The position numbers were made by a program, and so were the translations under genes. DNA of 64,000 bases from Luteibacter sp. 9135. Its GTDB lineage: Bacteria > Pseudomonadota > Gammaproteobacteria > Xanthomonadales > Rhodanobacteraceae. Each line of letters begins with the position of its first letter. Positions within the stretch are counted from its first letter, which is position 1. The stretch covers positions 1,397,001 to 1,461,000 of the forward strand of contig NZ_JQNB01000001.1 in assembly GCF_000745005.1 (NCBI RefSeq), in the 5' to 3' direction. Of this stretch, positions 56,634-64,000 are shown piece after piece. The notes beneath the pieces were generated by a model. The model did not search any database, was not told where the DNA came from, and saw only the letters and a program-made list of their open reading frames with translations.

Positions 56634-56681
56634 GCCCTCCATGATAACCGGTGGCCGTTCACGACGCGGTGGGTTGCGCTC

Positions 56682-57320
56682 GTGAACGTGCTTGCGCACG
56701 CGCTGCTGGCGGGTAACGACACCGCGTTGCGCCTGGGCGGCGCCATGGGCGACTTCGTGCACGGCACGCCGGGCGACCACCTGCCGCCGGGTGTGCGGCA
56801 GGGCATCTACCTGCACCGGGCCATCGACAGCTTCACCGACTCACACGCCGAGGTGCGCGCCGCCCGTGAGCGCATGCCGCCGCCGTTCCGGCGCTATGCC
56901 GGCATCCTGTTGGACATGTGGTTCGACCACTGCCTGGCGCGCGATTTCGACCGCTGGTCCGACCAGCCGCTGGATCGATACGCCAGGGGGCTGCGCAGGG
57001 AACTCCACGATGCCGGGCCCCTGCTGCCCGACGCCCTGAAGCGCTTCCTGGGGTACATGGACGCCAATGACCTGCCGGCGGGTTACCGGGATGCCGCGGC
57101 CATCGGCAAAGCGCTGCGCGGTATCTCGCAGCGGCTGTCGCGGGCCAATCCCCTGGCCGAGGCCATGCCGCTGCTGCTGGCCGAGGACGAGGTGCTGAAG
57201 GCCACCTTCGAGAGGTTCTTCCCGCAGTTGCGAGCTTTTGCGGCGCACTGGGTAGCCGAGCGAGCGGCGGGAACCCCGGCGGTGGATGGCCTTACTTGGC
57301 CTGGTCGGTCATCCACTTGA
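56682..57320 (+). CDS. acpH: Acyl carrier protein phosphodiesterase
   Basis: Removes the 4'-phosphopantetheine arm from acyl carrier protein. 212 residues starting at GTG; HD-like metal motif in MNVLAHALLAGNDTALRLGG, MGDFVHGTPGDHLPPGVRQG, YLHRAIDSFTDSHAEVRAAR and GILLDMWFDHCLARDF all match the AcpH/DUF479 family. The last 29 bases overlap the end of the convergent cytochrome c gene. Confidence 0.9.
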   Translation: MNVLAHALLAGNDTALRLGGAMGDFVHGTPGDHLPPGVRQGIYLHRAIDSFTDSHAEVRAARERMPPPFRRYAGILLDMWFDHCLARDFDRWSDQPLDRYARGLRRELHDAGPLLPDALKRFLGYMDANDLPAGYRDAAAIGKALRGISQRLSRANPLAEAMPLLLAEDEVLKATFERFFPQLRAFAAHWVAERAAGTPAVDGLTWPGRSST

Positions 57321-57825
57321 CGGTGTTGGTGACCTGCTCGTCCGTCAGCGACGGATTACCGCCCTTGGCGGGCATGTGGTTGCCATCGGGGCCGGTGTAG
57401 CCCTCGATCGCGTGCTTGGTCAGCGTGGCGATGCCTTCGGCCAGGCGGGCCGACCAGGCGGCCTTGTCACCCAGCTTCGGCGCACCGGCCACACCGGCGG
57501 TGTGGCAGCTGTGGCAGAGGTTGTCGTAGATGGTCTTGCCGTCGGTGCTGCCACCGTAGGCCACCTGGGCCGCGGCGGCCTTGGCGGCGGCATCCTGCGC
57601 GGCCTGCATGGCGGCGCGGCCGGTGTCGCCCGCGTAGACCGCCCCGATGGGCGCGATGCGTGCTTCGGTGCGCTTGGCGACCGCCGGGTCCTGGTCCTTG
57701 GGAATGTGGCTATAGATGATGTAGGCCACCACCATCAGGACGAGGGCCAGGACGCTCAGGCCGGCCGTCAGCAGCGAAAACTGACGCATGAAGTTCTGGT
57801 CGGACTTGCTTGGAGAACCGCTCAC
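57292..57825 (-). CDS. Membrane-anchored c-type cytochrome (cytochrome c5 group)
   Basis: 177 residues. One N-terminal membrane helix (about residues 17-40, LTAGLSVLALVLMVVAYIIY), a helical Ala-rich spacer, then a class I haem domain with CHSCH haem-binding motif (LCHSCHTAGVAGAPKLGD) and axial Met in NHMPAKGGNPSLTDEQV. Likely an electron carrier to a terminal oxidase. Start GTG 57825 is preceded by GGAG at seven bases. A promoter lies upstream. Confidence 0.9.
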   Translation of the reverse strand: MSGSPSKSDQNFMRQFSLLTAGLSVLALVLMVVAYIIYSHIPKDQDPAVAKRTEARIAPIGAVYAGDTGRAAMQAAQDAAAKAAAAQVAYGGSTDGKTIYDNLCHSCHTAGVAGAPKLGDKAAWSARLAEGIATLTKHAIEGYTGPDGNHMPAKGGNPSLTDEQVTNTVKWMTDQAK

Positions 57826-57911
57826 GCATTCACTCCACTGGATTTGGGTGTGCCGTCCCCCTCCCCGGGCTCCGGCGTGCCTGCAAGCCGCGTTGCGGCG
57901 CTAACCGGGCG

Positions 57912-57939
57912 AGTATAACGGAACCTCCGCACGTGTCAG
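57912..57939 (-). promoter_or_regulatory. Promoter for the cytochrome c gene
   Basis: CTGACA (57934-57939), a 16-base spacer and TATACT (57912-57917) on the minus strand; both hexamers match consensus at five of six positions. The 5' untranslated region would be about 80 bases. This is in the 311-base divergent gap between the cytochrome c and RND operons. Confidence 0.55.
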
Positions 57940-58055
57940 CGGTCCCGGATATGCCCCTTCGCGGGCCGACGGCCACGGCCCCGAGGGGCAAACCATGCCG
58001 TCAGTCATGCTGTACCCCTGTCAACCGGCATTGTTCAATGCCGTTCCCGTAACCC

Positions 58056-58061
58056 TATATT
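58056..58061 (+). promoter_or_regulatory. Candidate -10 of the RND efflux operon
   Basis: TATATT, about 76 bases before the adaptor ATG, in a locally AT-rich patch. No convincing -35: TTGTTC would give a 19-base spacer. The rest of the gap has no gene or obvious operator. Confidence 0.35.
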
Positions 58062-58136
58062 GTCGTCGTCGAACCTTATCTTCGCGCGAACGGACGGCAA
58101 CGACCCGTCGTCCGGCTATCCACCTGGGAGTGTTTC

Positions 58137-59393
58137 ATGTCGCGTTTCTGGAAAATCGCGCTGGCCGTCGTCGTCGTCGTGCTGATCGCGGGCTTCTTCG
58201 TCGCTCGCCACCACCGGGCCAAGGGAGCCGATTCCTCGGCCACCGCCAGTGCGCAGGCCAACGGCGAGGGGCAGGGCAAGGACCAGCCACCGGTGCCGGT
58301 CACGGTCGTTCCCGTGGTCAGCCAGGATGTCCCGGTCTACCTGACCGCGCTGGGCACCGTGCAGGCGCGCAACACGGTGACCGTGCGCCCGCAGGTCGGC
58401 GGCCAGCTGATGAAGCTGAACTTCCAGGAAGGCCAGGAAGTGAAGAAGGGCGACGTGATCGCCGAGATCGACCCGCGCACCATCCAGTCGAACTACGATC
58501 AGGCGGTGGCGAGACTCAAGCAGGACCAGGCGCTCGCGGCCACGGCGAAGAACAACCTCGACCGTTCGCAGAACCTGGTCAGCAAGGGCGGCCAGCAGTA
58601 CGTGTCCAAGCAGGACCTGGACAACCTCAAGAACAGCCTCGACCAGGCCGCGGCCACGGCCAACGCCGACCAGGCCGCCATTCGTGCCGCCCAGGTGCAG
58701 TTGAGCTTCACCAAGGTCATCGCGCCGATCGACGGCCTGGCGGGCATCCGCTCGGTGGATGCGGGCAACATCGTGTCCACCACGGACGCCATCGTCACCC
58801 TGACCGAACTGCATCCCATCTACGTGATGTTCTACCTGCCCGAGAAAAACCTCGACATGGTGCGCAGCTCCGTCGGTGGCGAGGGCCTGTCGCAGCTGGA
58901 GGTCTCCGCGCTGGATCGCGTCGATGCCCACCCCATCGCCACCGGTCATCTGGACGTCATCGACAACACCATCGATACCACCACGGGCACCTTCCGCCTG
59001 CGCTCGCTGTTCGACAACGACAAGACCCAGCTGTGGCCGGGCCAGTTCGTCAACGTGCAGCTGAAGGTGCGCACGGTGAAGGACGGCCTGGTGGTGCCGT
59101 CGCAGGCGGTGCAGCGCGGGCCGGACGGCGACTATGTCTACCTCGTGCAGGGCGACAACACGGTCAAGATGCAGACGGTGGAAACCGCCAGCGAGGTGGG
59201 CGACAGCCACGTGCTGCTGAGCAAGGGCGTGAAGCTGGGCGACAAGATCGTCACCGAGGGCCAGTTCCGCCTCAAGCCCGGCTCCAAGGTGCAACCGCTC
59301 GCCCCGGGCCAGGTGCCCGCCGCGCCCACGGCGGACGAGCTGCAGAAGGCCAAGACCGGTCAGCAGGGTCGCCAGGGCGGCGGTCGCCGCTGA
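58137..59393 (+). CDS. mdtA: RND efflux periplasmic adaptor (MdtA-like)
   Basis: Membrane-fusion protein linking an RND pump to the outer-membrane channel; 418 residues. An N-terminal membrane anchor (residues 6-24), then the biotinyl-lipoyl halves VTVRPQVGGQLMKLNFQEGQ and VQLSFTKVIAPIDGLAGIRS around a coiled-coil hairpin (about 110-170), and the beta-barrel part (PIYVMFYLPEKNLDMV). C-terminus ends Gly/Arg-rich. TGGGAG precedes the ATG. First gene of an mdtABC-like operon. Confidence 0.93.
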   Translation: MSRFWKIALAVVVVVLIAGFFVARHHRAKGADSSATASAQANGEGQGKDQPPVPVTVVPVVSQDVPVYLTALGTVQARNTVTVRPQVGGQLMKLNFQEGQEVKKGDVIAEIDPRTIQSNYDQAVARLKQDQALAATAKNNLDRSQNLVSKGGQQYVSKQDLDNLKNSLDQAAATANADQAAIRAAQVQLSFTKVIAPIDGLAGIRSVDAGNIVSTTDAIVTLTELHPIYVMFYLPEKNLDMVRSSVGGEGLSQLEVSALDRVDAHPIATGHLDVIDNTIDTTTGTFRLRSLFDNDKTQLWPGQFVNVQLKVRTVKDGLVVPSQAVQRGPDGDYVYLVQGDNTVKMQTVETASEVGDSHVLLSKGVKLGDKIVTEGQFRLKPGSKVQPLAPGQVPAAPTADELQKAKTGQQGRQGGGRR

Positions 59394-59462
59394 CAAGGCG
59401 TGGCGCGCCCATGACGGGCGCGCCGCCACCGGACCGCAAGGTCCCGACACCAGGACTTACCC

Positions 59463-62400
59463 GTGGGTTTTTCGACACTCTTCATTCGCCGACCGATCGC
59501 TACCTCGCTGCTGATGGTGGCGGTGCTGTTGCTCGGCATCCTCGGCTACCGCCAGTTGCCGGTGTCGGCGCTGCCGGAAATCGATGCCCCGAGCCTGGTC
59601 GTCACCACGCAGTATCCCGGTGCCAGCGCATCCACCATGGCGGCCCTGGTCACCACGCCCCTGGAGCGAAACTTCGGCCAGATCTCCGGCCTGGGCTCGA
59701 TGAGTTCGGATTCCTCGGCGGGCCTGTCCACGATCGTCCTGCAGTTCAACATGGATCGCGACATCGACATCGCCGCGCAGGACGTGCAGGCGGCGATCAA
59801 CCAGGCGCGCGGCACGCTGCCGAACAACCTGCCTTATCCGCCCGTCTACAACCGCGTGAACCCGGCCGACGCGCCGATCATGACCCTGATGCTCACCTCC
59901 GACAGCCTGCCGCTGCGTGACGTGAACAACTACGCCGATTCGATCATCGCCCAGAAGCTGGCGCAGGTGCAGGGTGTGGGCCTGGTCTCGATCGCCGGCA
60001 ACGTGCGTCCCGCCGTGCGCATCCAGGTCAATCCCGCGCAGCTGGCCAACCTCGGCCTGACCATGGAAGACGTGCGCAGCTCGCTCACGCAGGCCAACGT
60101 CAACGCGCCCAAGGGCACGCTCAACGGCAAGACCCAGTCCTACAGCATCGGCACCAACGACCAGCTGTCCGATGCGGCCGAGTACAAGGGCACGATCATC
60201 AGCTACAAGAACGGCGCCCCCGTGCGCCTGTCCGACGTGGCCAATGTGATCGACGGCGTGGAAAACGACCAGCTGGCCGCCTGGGCCAACGGCAAGCCGG
60301 CGGTGCTGCTGGATATCCGTCGCCAGCCCGGCGCGAACATCGTGCAGACGGTACAGCAGATCCGGCAGACCATTCCCGACCTGCAGAAGGTGCTGCCGGC
60401 GGATGTGCACCTGAAAATCTTCTCCGACCGCACCATCACCATCCGGGCGTCGGTGGAGGACGTCCAGTTCACGCTGATCCTCACCATCTGCCTGGTGGTG
60501 GCGGTGATCTTCGTCTTCCTGCGCCGCCTGTGGGCCACGGTGATCCCGTCGGTCGCGGTGCCATTGTCGCTGATGGGCACGTTCGGCGTCATGGCGTTCG
60601 CCGGCATGTCGCTGGACAACCTCTCGCTGATGGCGCTGGCGGTGGCCACCGGCTTCGTGGTCGACGATGCCATCGTGATGATCGAGAACATCGTCCGCTA
60701 CATCGAGCAGGGTCAGGACGCCAAGACCGCGGCCGAGGTGGGCGCGAAGGAAATCGGCTTCACGGTGCTGTCGCTGACCGTCTCACTGGTGGCCGTGTTC
60801 CTGCCGCTGCTGCTGATGCCGGGCGTCACCGGACGCCTGTTCCACGAGTTCGCCTGGGTGCTGACCATCGCCGTCATCATCTCGATGCTGATCTCGCTGA
60901 CGCTCACGCCGATGATGTGCGCGTACCTGCTCAAGGCCGACCAGCTGCCGGAAGCGGAGGATGCCCACGAGCACGCCACGGCGTCCGGCAAGCACACGGC
61001 CTGGTCGCGGCTGGTCGACGGCTACGGTCGCAGCCTGGACTGGGTACTCGACCATCGCCCGCTGACGATGATCGTCGCGGCGCTCACCGTGGCGCTCACG
61101 GTCGTGCTCTACATCGTGATCCCGAAGGGCCTGTTGCCCGAGCAGGACACCGGCATGATCACGGCGGTGGTGCAGGCCGACCAGAACGTGGCCTTCCCGC
61201 AGATGGAAGACCGCACCAAGGCCGTCGCCGACGCGTTGGCGAAGGACCCGGCGGTGGCCGGTGTCGCCGCCTTCATCGGCGCCGGCTCGATCAACCCCAC
61301 GCTCAACCAGGGCCAGCTGTCGCTGGTGCTGAAGGATCGCGGCGATCGCGACGACCTCGACACCGTGCTGCCGCGGCTGCAGAAGGCCGTCGCCAACATC
61401 GCCGGCGTGGCGCTGTACCTCAAGCCGGTGCAGGACGTGACGCTGGATACCCAGGTGTCCGCCACCGAATACCAGTACTCGCTGTCCGACGTGAACTCGA
61501 CCGAGCTGGCCGGCTATGCGCAGCAGATGACGTCCGCCTTGCGTAAGCGCAAGGAACTGGCCGATGTGGACAACAACCTGGCCGACCAGGGCACCGCGCT
61601 GAAGCTGACCATCGACCGCGACAGCGCCAGCCGTCTCGGCGTGCCGGTGCAGACCATCGACGACACCCTCTACGACGCCTACGGGCAGCGGCAGATCTCC
61701 ACCATCTTCACCCAGCTAAACCAGTACCGCGTGGTGCTGGAAGTGGCGCCGGAGTTCCGCAACAGTGCCGACCTGCTCAACAAGCTGACGGTGCGCGGCA
61801 ACGGCAACGGTGCGTTGACCGGCTCCAACGCCACCAGCTTCGGCCAACTGGCGTCGAGCAACTCGGCCACGCCCTCCGGCATCGGCAACAGCGGCAATGT
61901 CGGCTTCCAGGTCGGTGGCGGCGGCAACATTCCCATCGCCGCGCTGGCCAGCGCCGTCGTCACCACGGCGCCGCTGGTGGTCACCCACCTGCAGCAGCTG
62001 CCGGCGGTCACCGTGTCGTTCAACCTCGCGCCGGGCGAGTCGCTGTCCTCGGCCGTGGAAGCGATCCACGAAGTGGAGAAGCAACTCAACTTCCCGCCGC
62101 AGGTGCGCGGCCAGTTCATCGGCAAGGCGGCGGAATTCTCCTCCTCGGTCGGCGACGAAGTGCTCCTGCTGCTGGCATCCATCATCGTGATCTACATCGT
62201 GCTGGGCGTGCTCTACGAGAGCTACATCCATCCGCTGACGATCATTTCCACCCTGCCGCCTGCGGGCGTGGGCGCCCTGCTTGCGCTGCTCCTGTGCGGC
62301 ATGACCCTGTCGGTCGACGGCATCGTGGGCATCGTGCTGCTGATCGGCATCGTGAAGAAGAACGCGATCATGATGATCGACTTCGCCATCGAGGCGAAGC

Positions 62401-62711
62401 GCACCGGCCTGAATGCGCACGACGCCATCCGCCGCGCATGCCTGCTGCGCTTCCGCCCGATCATGATGACCACCGCCGCGGCCTTGCTGGGTGCGTTGCC
62501 GCTCGCGCTGGGCAACGGTATCGGTTCGGAGCTGCGCAAGCCGCTGGGCGTCTCCATCGTGGGCGGCCTGCTGCTGTCTCAGCTGGTCACGCTGTACACC
62601 ACGCCGGTGATCTACCTCTACATGGAGCGGTTCTCCGACTGGCTGGCGGAACGCAAACGGCAGCGCGCCCTGGCCCACGAGGCGGCACTGCCCCGGCCCA
62701 CCGGGCGATGA
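59463..62711 (+). CDS. mdtB: RND multidrug efflux permease (MdtB-like)
   Basis: 1082-residue proton-driven inner-membrane pump with 12 helices and two large periplasmic loops. It starts STLFIRRPIATSLLMVAVLL; the helix-4 motif VATGFVVDDAIVMIENIVRY carries the paired Asp residues of the proton relay, and GIVLLIGIVKKNAIMMIDFA the conserved Lys. The MdtABC family has two permeases forming a mixed trimer; this is the first. A disordered Gly/Asn/Ser-rich segment (about 780-820) is unusual. GTG start with AGGAC upstream. Confidence 0.93.
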   Translation: MGFSTLFIRRPIATSLLMVAVLLLGILGYRQLPVSALPEIDAPSLVVTTQYPGASASTMAALVTTPLERNFGQISGLGSMSSDSSAGLSTIVLQFNMDRDIDIAAQDVQAAINQARGTLPNNLPYPPVYNRVNPADAPIMTLMLTSDSLPLRDVNNYADSIIAQKLAQVQGVGLVSIAGNVRPAVRIQVNPAQLANLGLTMEDVRSSLTQANVNAPKGTLNGKTQSYSIGTNDQLSDAAEYKGTIISYKNGAPVRLSDVANVIDGVENDQLAAWANGKPAVLLDIRRQPGANIVQTVQQIRQTIPDLQKVLPADVHLKIFSDRTITIRASVEDVQFTLILTICLVVAVIFVFLRRLWATVIPSVAVPLSLMGTFGVMAFAGMSLDNLSLMALAVATGFVVDDAIVMIENIVRYIEQGQDAKTAAEVGAKEIGFTVLSLTVSLVAVFLPLLLMPGVTGRLFHEFAWVLTIAVIISMLISLTLTPMMCAYLLKADQLPEAEDAHEHATASGKHTAWSRLVDGYGRSLDWVLDHRPLTMIVAALTVALTVVLYIVIPKGLLPEQDTGMITAVVQADQNVAFPQMEDRTKAVADALAKDPAVAGVAAFIGAGSINPTLNQGQLSLVLKDRGDRDDLDTVLPRLQKAVANIAGVALYLKPVQDVTLDTQVSATEYQYSLSDVNSTELAGYAQQMTSALRKRKELADVDNNLADQGTALKLTIDRDSASRLGVPVQTIDDTLYDAYGQRQISTIFTQLNQYRVVLEVAPEFRNSADLLNKLTVRGNGNGALTGSNATSFGQLASSNSATPSGIGNSGNVGFQVGGGGNIPIAALASAVVTTAPLVVTHLQQLPAVTVSFNLAPGESLSSAVEAIHEVEKQLNFPPQVRGQFIGKAAEFSSSVGDEVLLLLASIIVIYIVLGVLYESYIHPLTIISTLPPAGVGALLALLLCGMTLSVDGIVGIVLLIGIVKKNAIMMIDFAIEAKRTGLNAHDAIRRACLLRFRPIMMTTAAALLGALPLALGNGIGSELRKPLGVSIVGGLLLSQLVTLYTTPVIYLYMERFSDWLAERKRQRALAHEAALPRPTGR

Positions 62712-62743
62712 CGCCAGCCGCAGGCATGCCTGGAACCACCCCT

Positions 62744-62780
62744 TTTCGCCGGACGGCACCCCGTCCGGCGAAACCTTTTT
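62744..62780 (+). terminator. Intrinsic terminator between the two RND permease genes
   Basis: TTTCGCCGGACGG and CCGTCCGGCGAAA form a 13-base perfect stem around CACC, followed by CCTTTTT. It lies 32 bases past the first permease stop and 65 bases before the second permease start. Confidence 0.85.
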
Positions 62781-62844
62781 CCGGATGGTGCGTTAGGACG
62801 GAATCATTCCGCGCCGATCCGAGCACGATGCAGCGTTTCCCGAC

Positions 62845-64000
62845 ATGAATATCTCCGGTCCGTTCATCCGCCGTCCGATCGGCACGTCGCTGCTGGCCAT
62901 CGGCATCTTCGTGATCGGCGTCATTTGCTACTCGCTGCTCGGCGTGGCGGCGTTGCCGGCCATCCAGTTCCCGGCCATCTTCGTGCAGGCGCAGCAATCC
63001 GGCGCGGACGCCAGCACCATGGCCTCCACGGTAGCGGCCCCGCTGGAGCGCCACCTGGGCCAGGTGCCCGGCGTCGAGTCCATGCGCTCGAACAGCTCGG
63101 AGGGCAGCGCCTTCGTCCTGCTGTTCTTCCAGAACGGCACCAATATCGACGCGGCGGCGCGCGACGTGCAGTCGGCGATCAACGCGGCGCAGCCCGATCT
63201 GCCTAGTGGCCTGCTCAACGCCCCGTCCTACGAGAAGGCCAACCCGAACGACGATCCGGTGATCGTGCTGGCGCTCACCTCCGACACGGTGGCGCCCACG
63301 GCGCTGTACAACGTGGCCGACTCCATCCTCGCGCAGCGGCTGCGCCAGCAGGAGGGCATTGCATCGGTGGACATCGCCGGCAGCGCGACGCCGGCCATCC
63401 GCGTCGACGTCAACCTGCGCGCGCTGAACGCGATGGGCCTGTCTCCGGATCAGTTGCGTAATGCGCTCACCGCCGCCAACGTCACCTCGCCGCAGGGGTT
63501 CCTCTCCGACGGCAAGACGACCATGGCGGTGACGGCCACGGATTCGCTGCATACCGCCGACGAATTCGCCAAATTGATCATCGGCGTGAACAACAGCGTG
63601 CCGATCCGCCTGTCCGATGTGGCCAAGGTGTACGACGGCCAGCAGGACGCCTTCCAGGCTGCCTGGTTCAACGGCAAGCCCGGCATCCTGATGTACGTGT
63701 TCCGCAAGTCGGATGCCAACGTCATCGACACGGTGGACCGGATCAAGGCGCAGATTCCCACCATGCAGACCTGGCTGCCGGCCGGTGTGCAGCTGCATTC
63801 GTTCTTCGACGGCACGCCGACCATCCGCGCGTCGCTGCACGAGGTGCAGGCCACACTGCTGATCAGCCTGGCGATGGTGATCATGACGATGGCGCTATTC
63901 CTGCGCCGCCTTGCGCCCACGGTGATCGCCGGCCTGACGGTGCCGCTGTCGCTGGCCGGTGCGTTCACGGTCATGTACGCCTTCGGTTACACCCTGAACA
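62845..64000 (+). CDS. mdtC: RND multidrug efflux permease (MdtC-like), 3' end missing at window edge
   Basis: 385 codons of a second RND permease: starts MNISGPFIRRPIGTSLLAIG, with VAAPLERHLGQVPGVESMRS and RDVQSAINAAQPDLPSGLLN. The last part covers the first transmembrane bundle (LLISLAMVIMTMALFLRRLA). It resembles MdtC and would pair with the upstream permease. An intrinsic terminator stands between them. The essential helix-4 Asp pair lies outside the window. Confidence 0.92.
   Translation, partial: MNISGPFIRRPIGTSLLAIGIFVIGVICYSLLGVAALPAIQFPAIFVQAQQSGADASTMASTVAAPLERHLGQVPGVESMRSNSSEGSAFVLLFFQNGTNIDAAARDVQSAINAAQPDLPSGLLNAPSYEKANPNDDPVIVLALTSDTVAPTALYNVADSILAQRLRQQEGIASVDIAGSATPAIRVDVNLRALNAMGLSPDQLRNALTAANVTSPQGFLSDGKTTMAVTATDSLHTADEFAKLIIGVNNSVPIRLSDVAKVYDGQQDAFQAAWFNGKPGILMYVFRKSDANVIDTVDRIKAQIPTMQTWLPAGVQLHSFFDGTPTIRASLHEVQATLLISLAMVIMTMALFLRRLAPTVIAGLTVPLSLAGAFTVMYAFGYTLN

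Overview
The window reads as a chromosomal segment of a high-GC, obligately respiratory gammaproteobacterium, most likely Xanthomonadales, family Rhodanobacteraceae (Luteibacter/Dyella-like). This placement is an inference. It rests on four TonB-dependent receptors in 64 kb, two of them Oar-type, on Pseudomonas/Xanthomonadales-style REP hairpins, and on the content of the housekeeping genes. I see no rRNA, CRISPR array, insertion sequence, integrase or prophage gene. The one tRNA is tRNA-Arg(CCG).

Layout. 1-3.3 kb: threonine operon thrL-hom-thrB-thrC on the minus strand, with a Thr-rich leader peptide (thrC runs off the left edge). 3.4-10.9 kb: periplasmic organophosphate scavenging, with CpdB-type nucleotidase and a type I phosphodiesterase on minus, and a TonB-dependent receptor coupled to a glycerophosphodiester phosphodiesterase on plus. 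11-26.4 kb: amino-acid permease, a divergent pair of Oar-type receptors, Nu-class GST, M61 peptidase, two orphan genes of unknown function, and an acyltransferase divergent from a membrane LytTR regulator with a well-matched LytTR direct repeat between them. 26.4-34.3 kb: tRNA-Arg, small stress/envelope proteins, queF, a MerR-regulated aldo/keto reductase, a further TonB-dependent receptor and a thioesterase.

34.4-38.8 kb is the most striking region. Class I ribonucleotide reductase nrdA-nrdB lies on the minus strand behind an intact cobalamin riboswitch followed by an intrinsic terminator, and its promoter is overlapped by a pair of NrdR-like boxes. REP doublets (REPINs) sit between nrdA and nrdB and just after nrdB. 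This predicts that B12 shuts off the oxygen-dependent reductase, presumably because a B12-dependent class II enzyme is encoded elsewhere in the genome.

38.9-64 kb: hybrid histidine kinase, SDR dehydrogenase, GH78 rhamnosidase, acyl-CoA synthetase, PQQ glucose dehydrogenase (gcd), a fosmidomycin-resistance-type MFS exporter with a divergent AraC regulator, gluconokinase, threonine aldolase, a minus-strand envelope/cell-division group (hydrolase, zapE, a small acidic protein, amiD-like), ACP phosphodiesterase, a membrane-anchored cytochrome c, and an MdtABC-like RND efflux operon whose second permease runs off the right edge.

Many starts were moved inward from the longest open frame to a start codon with a Shine-Dalgarno sequence or signal peptide. 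All family calls come from reading motifs, without database searches.
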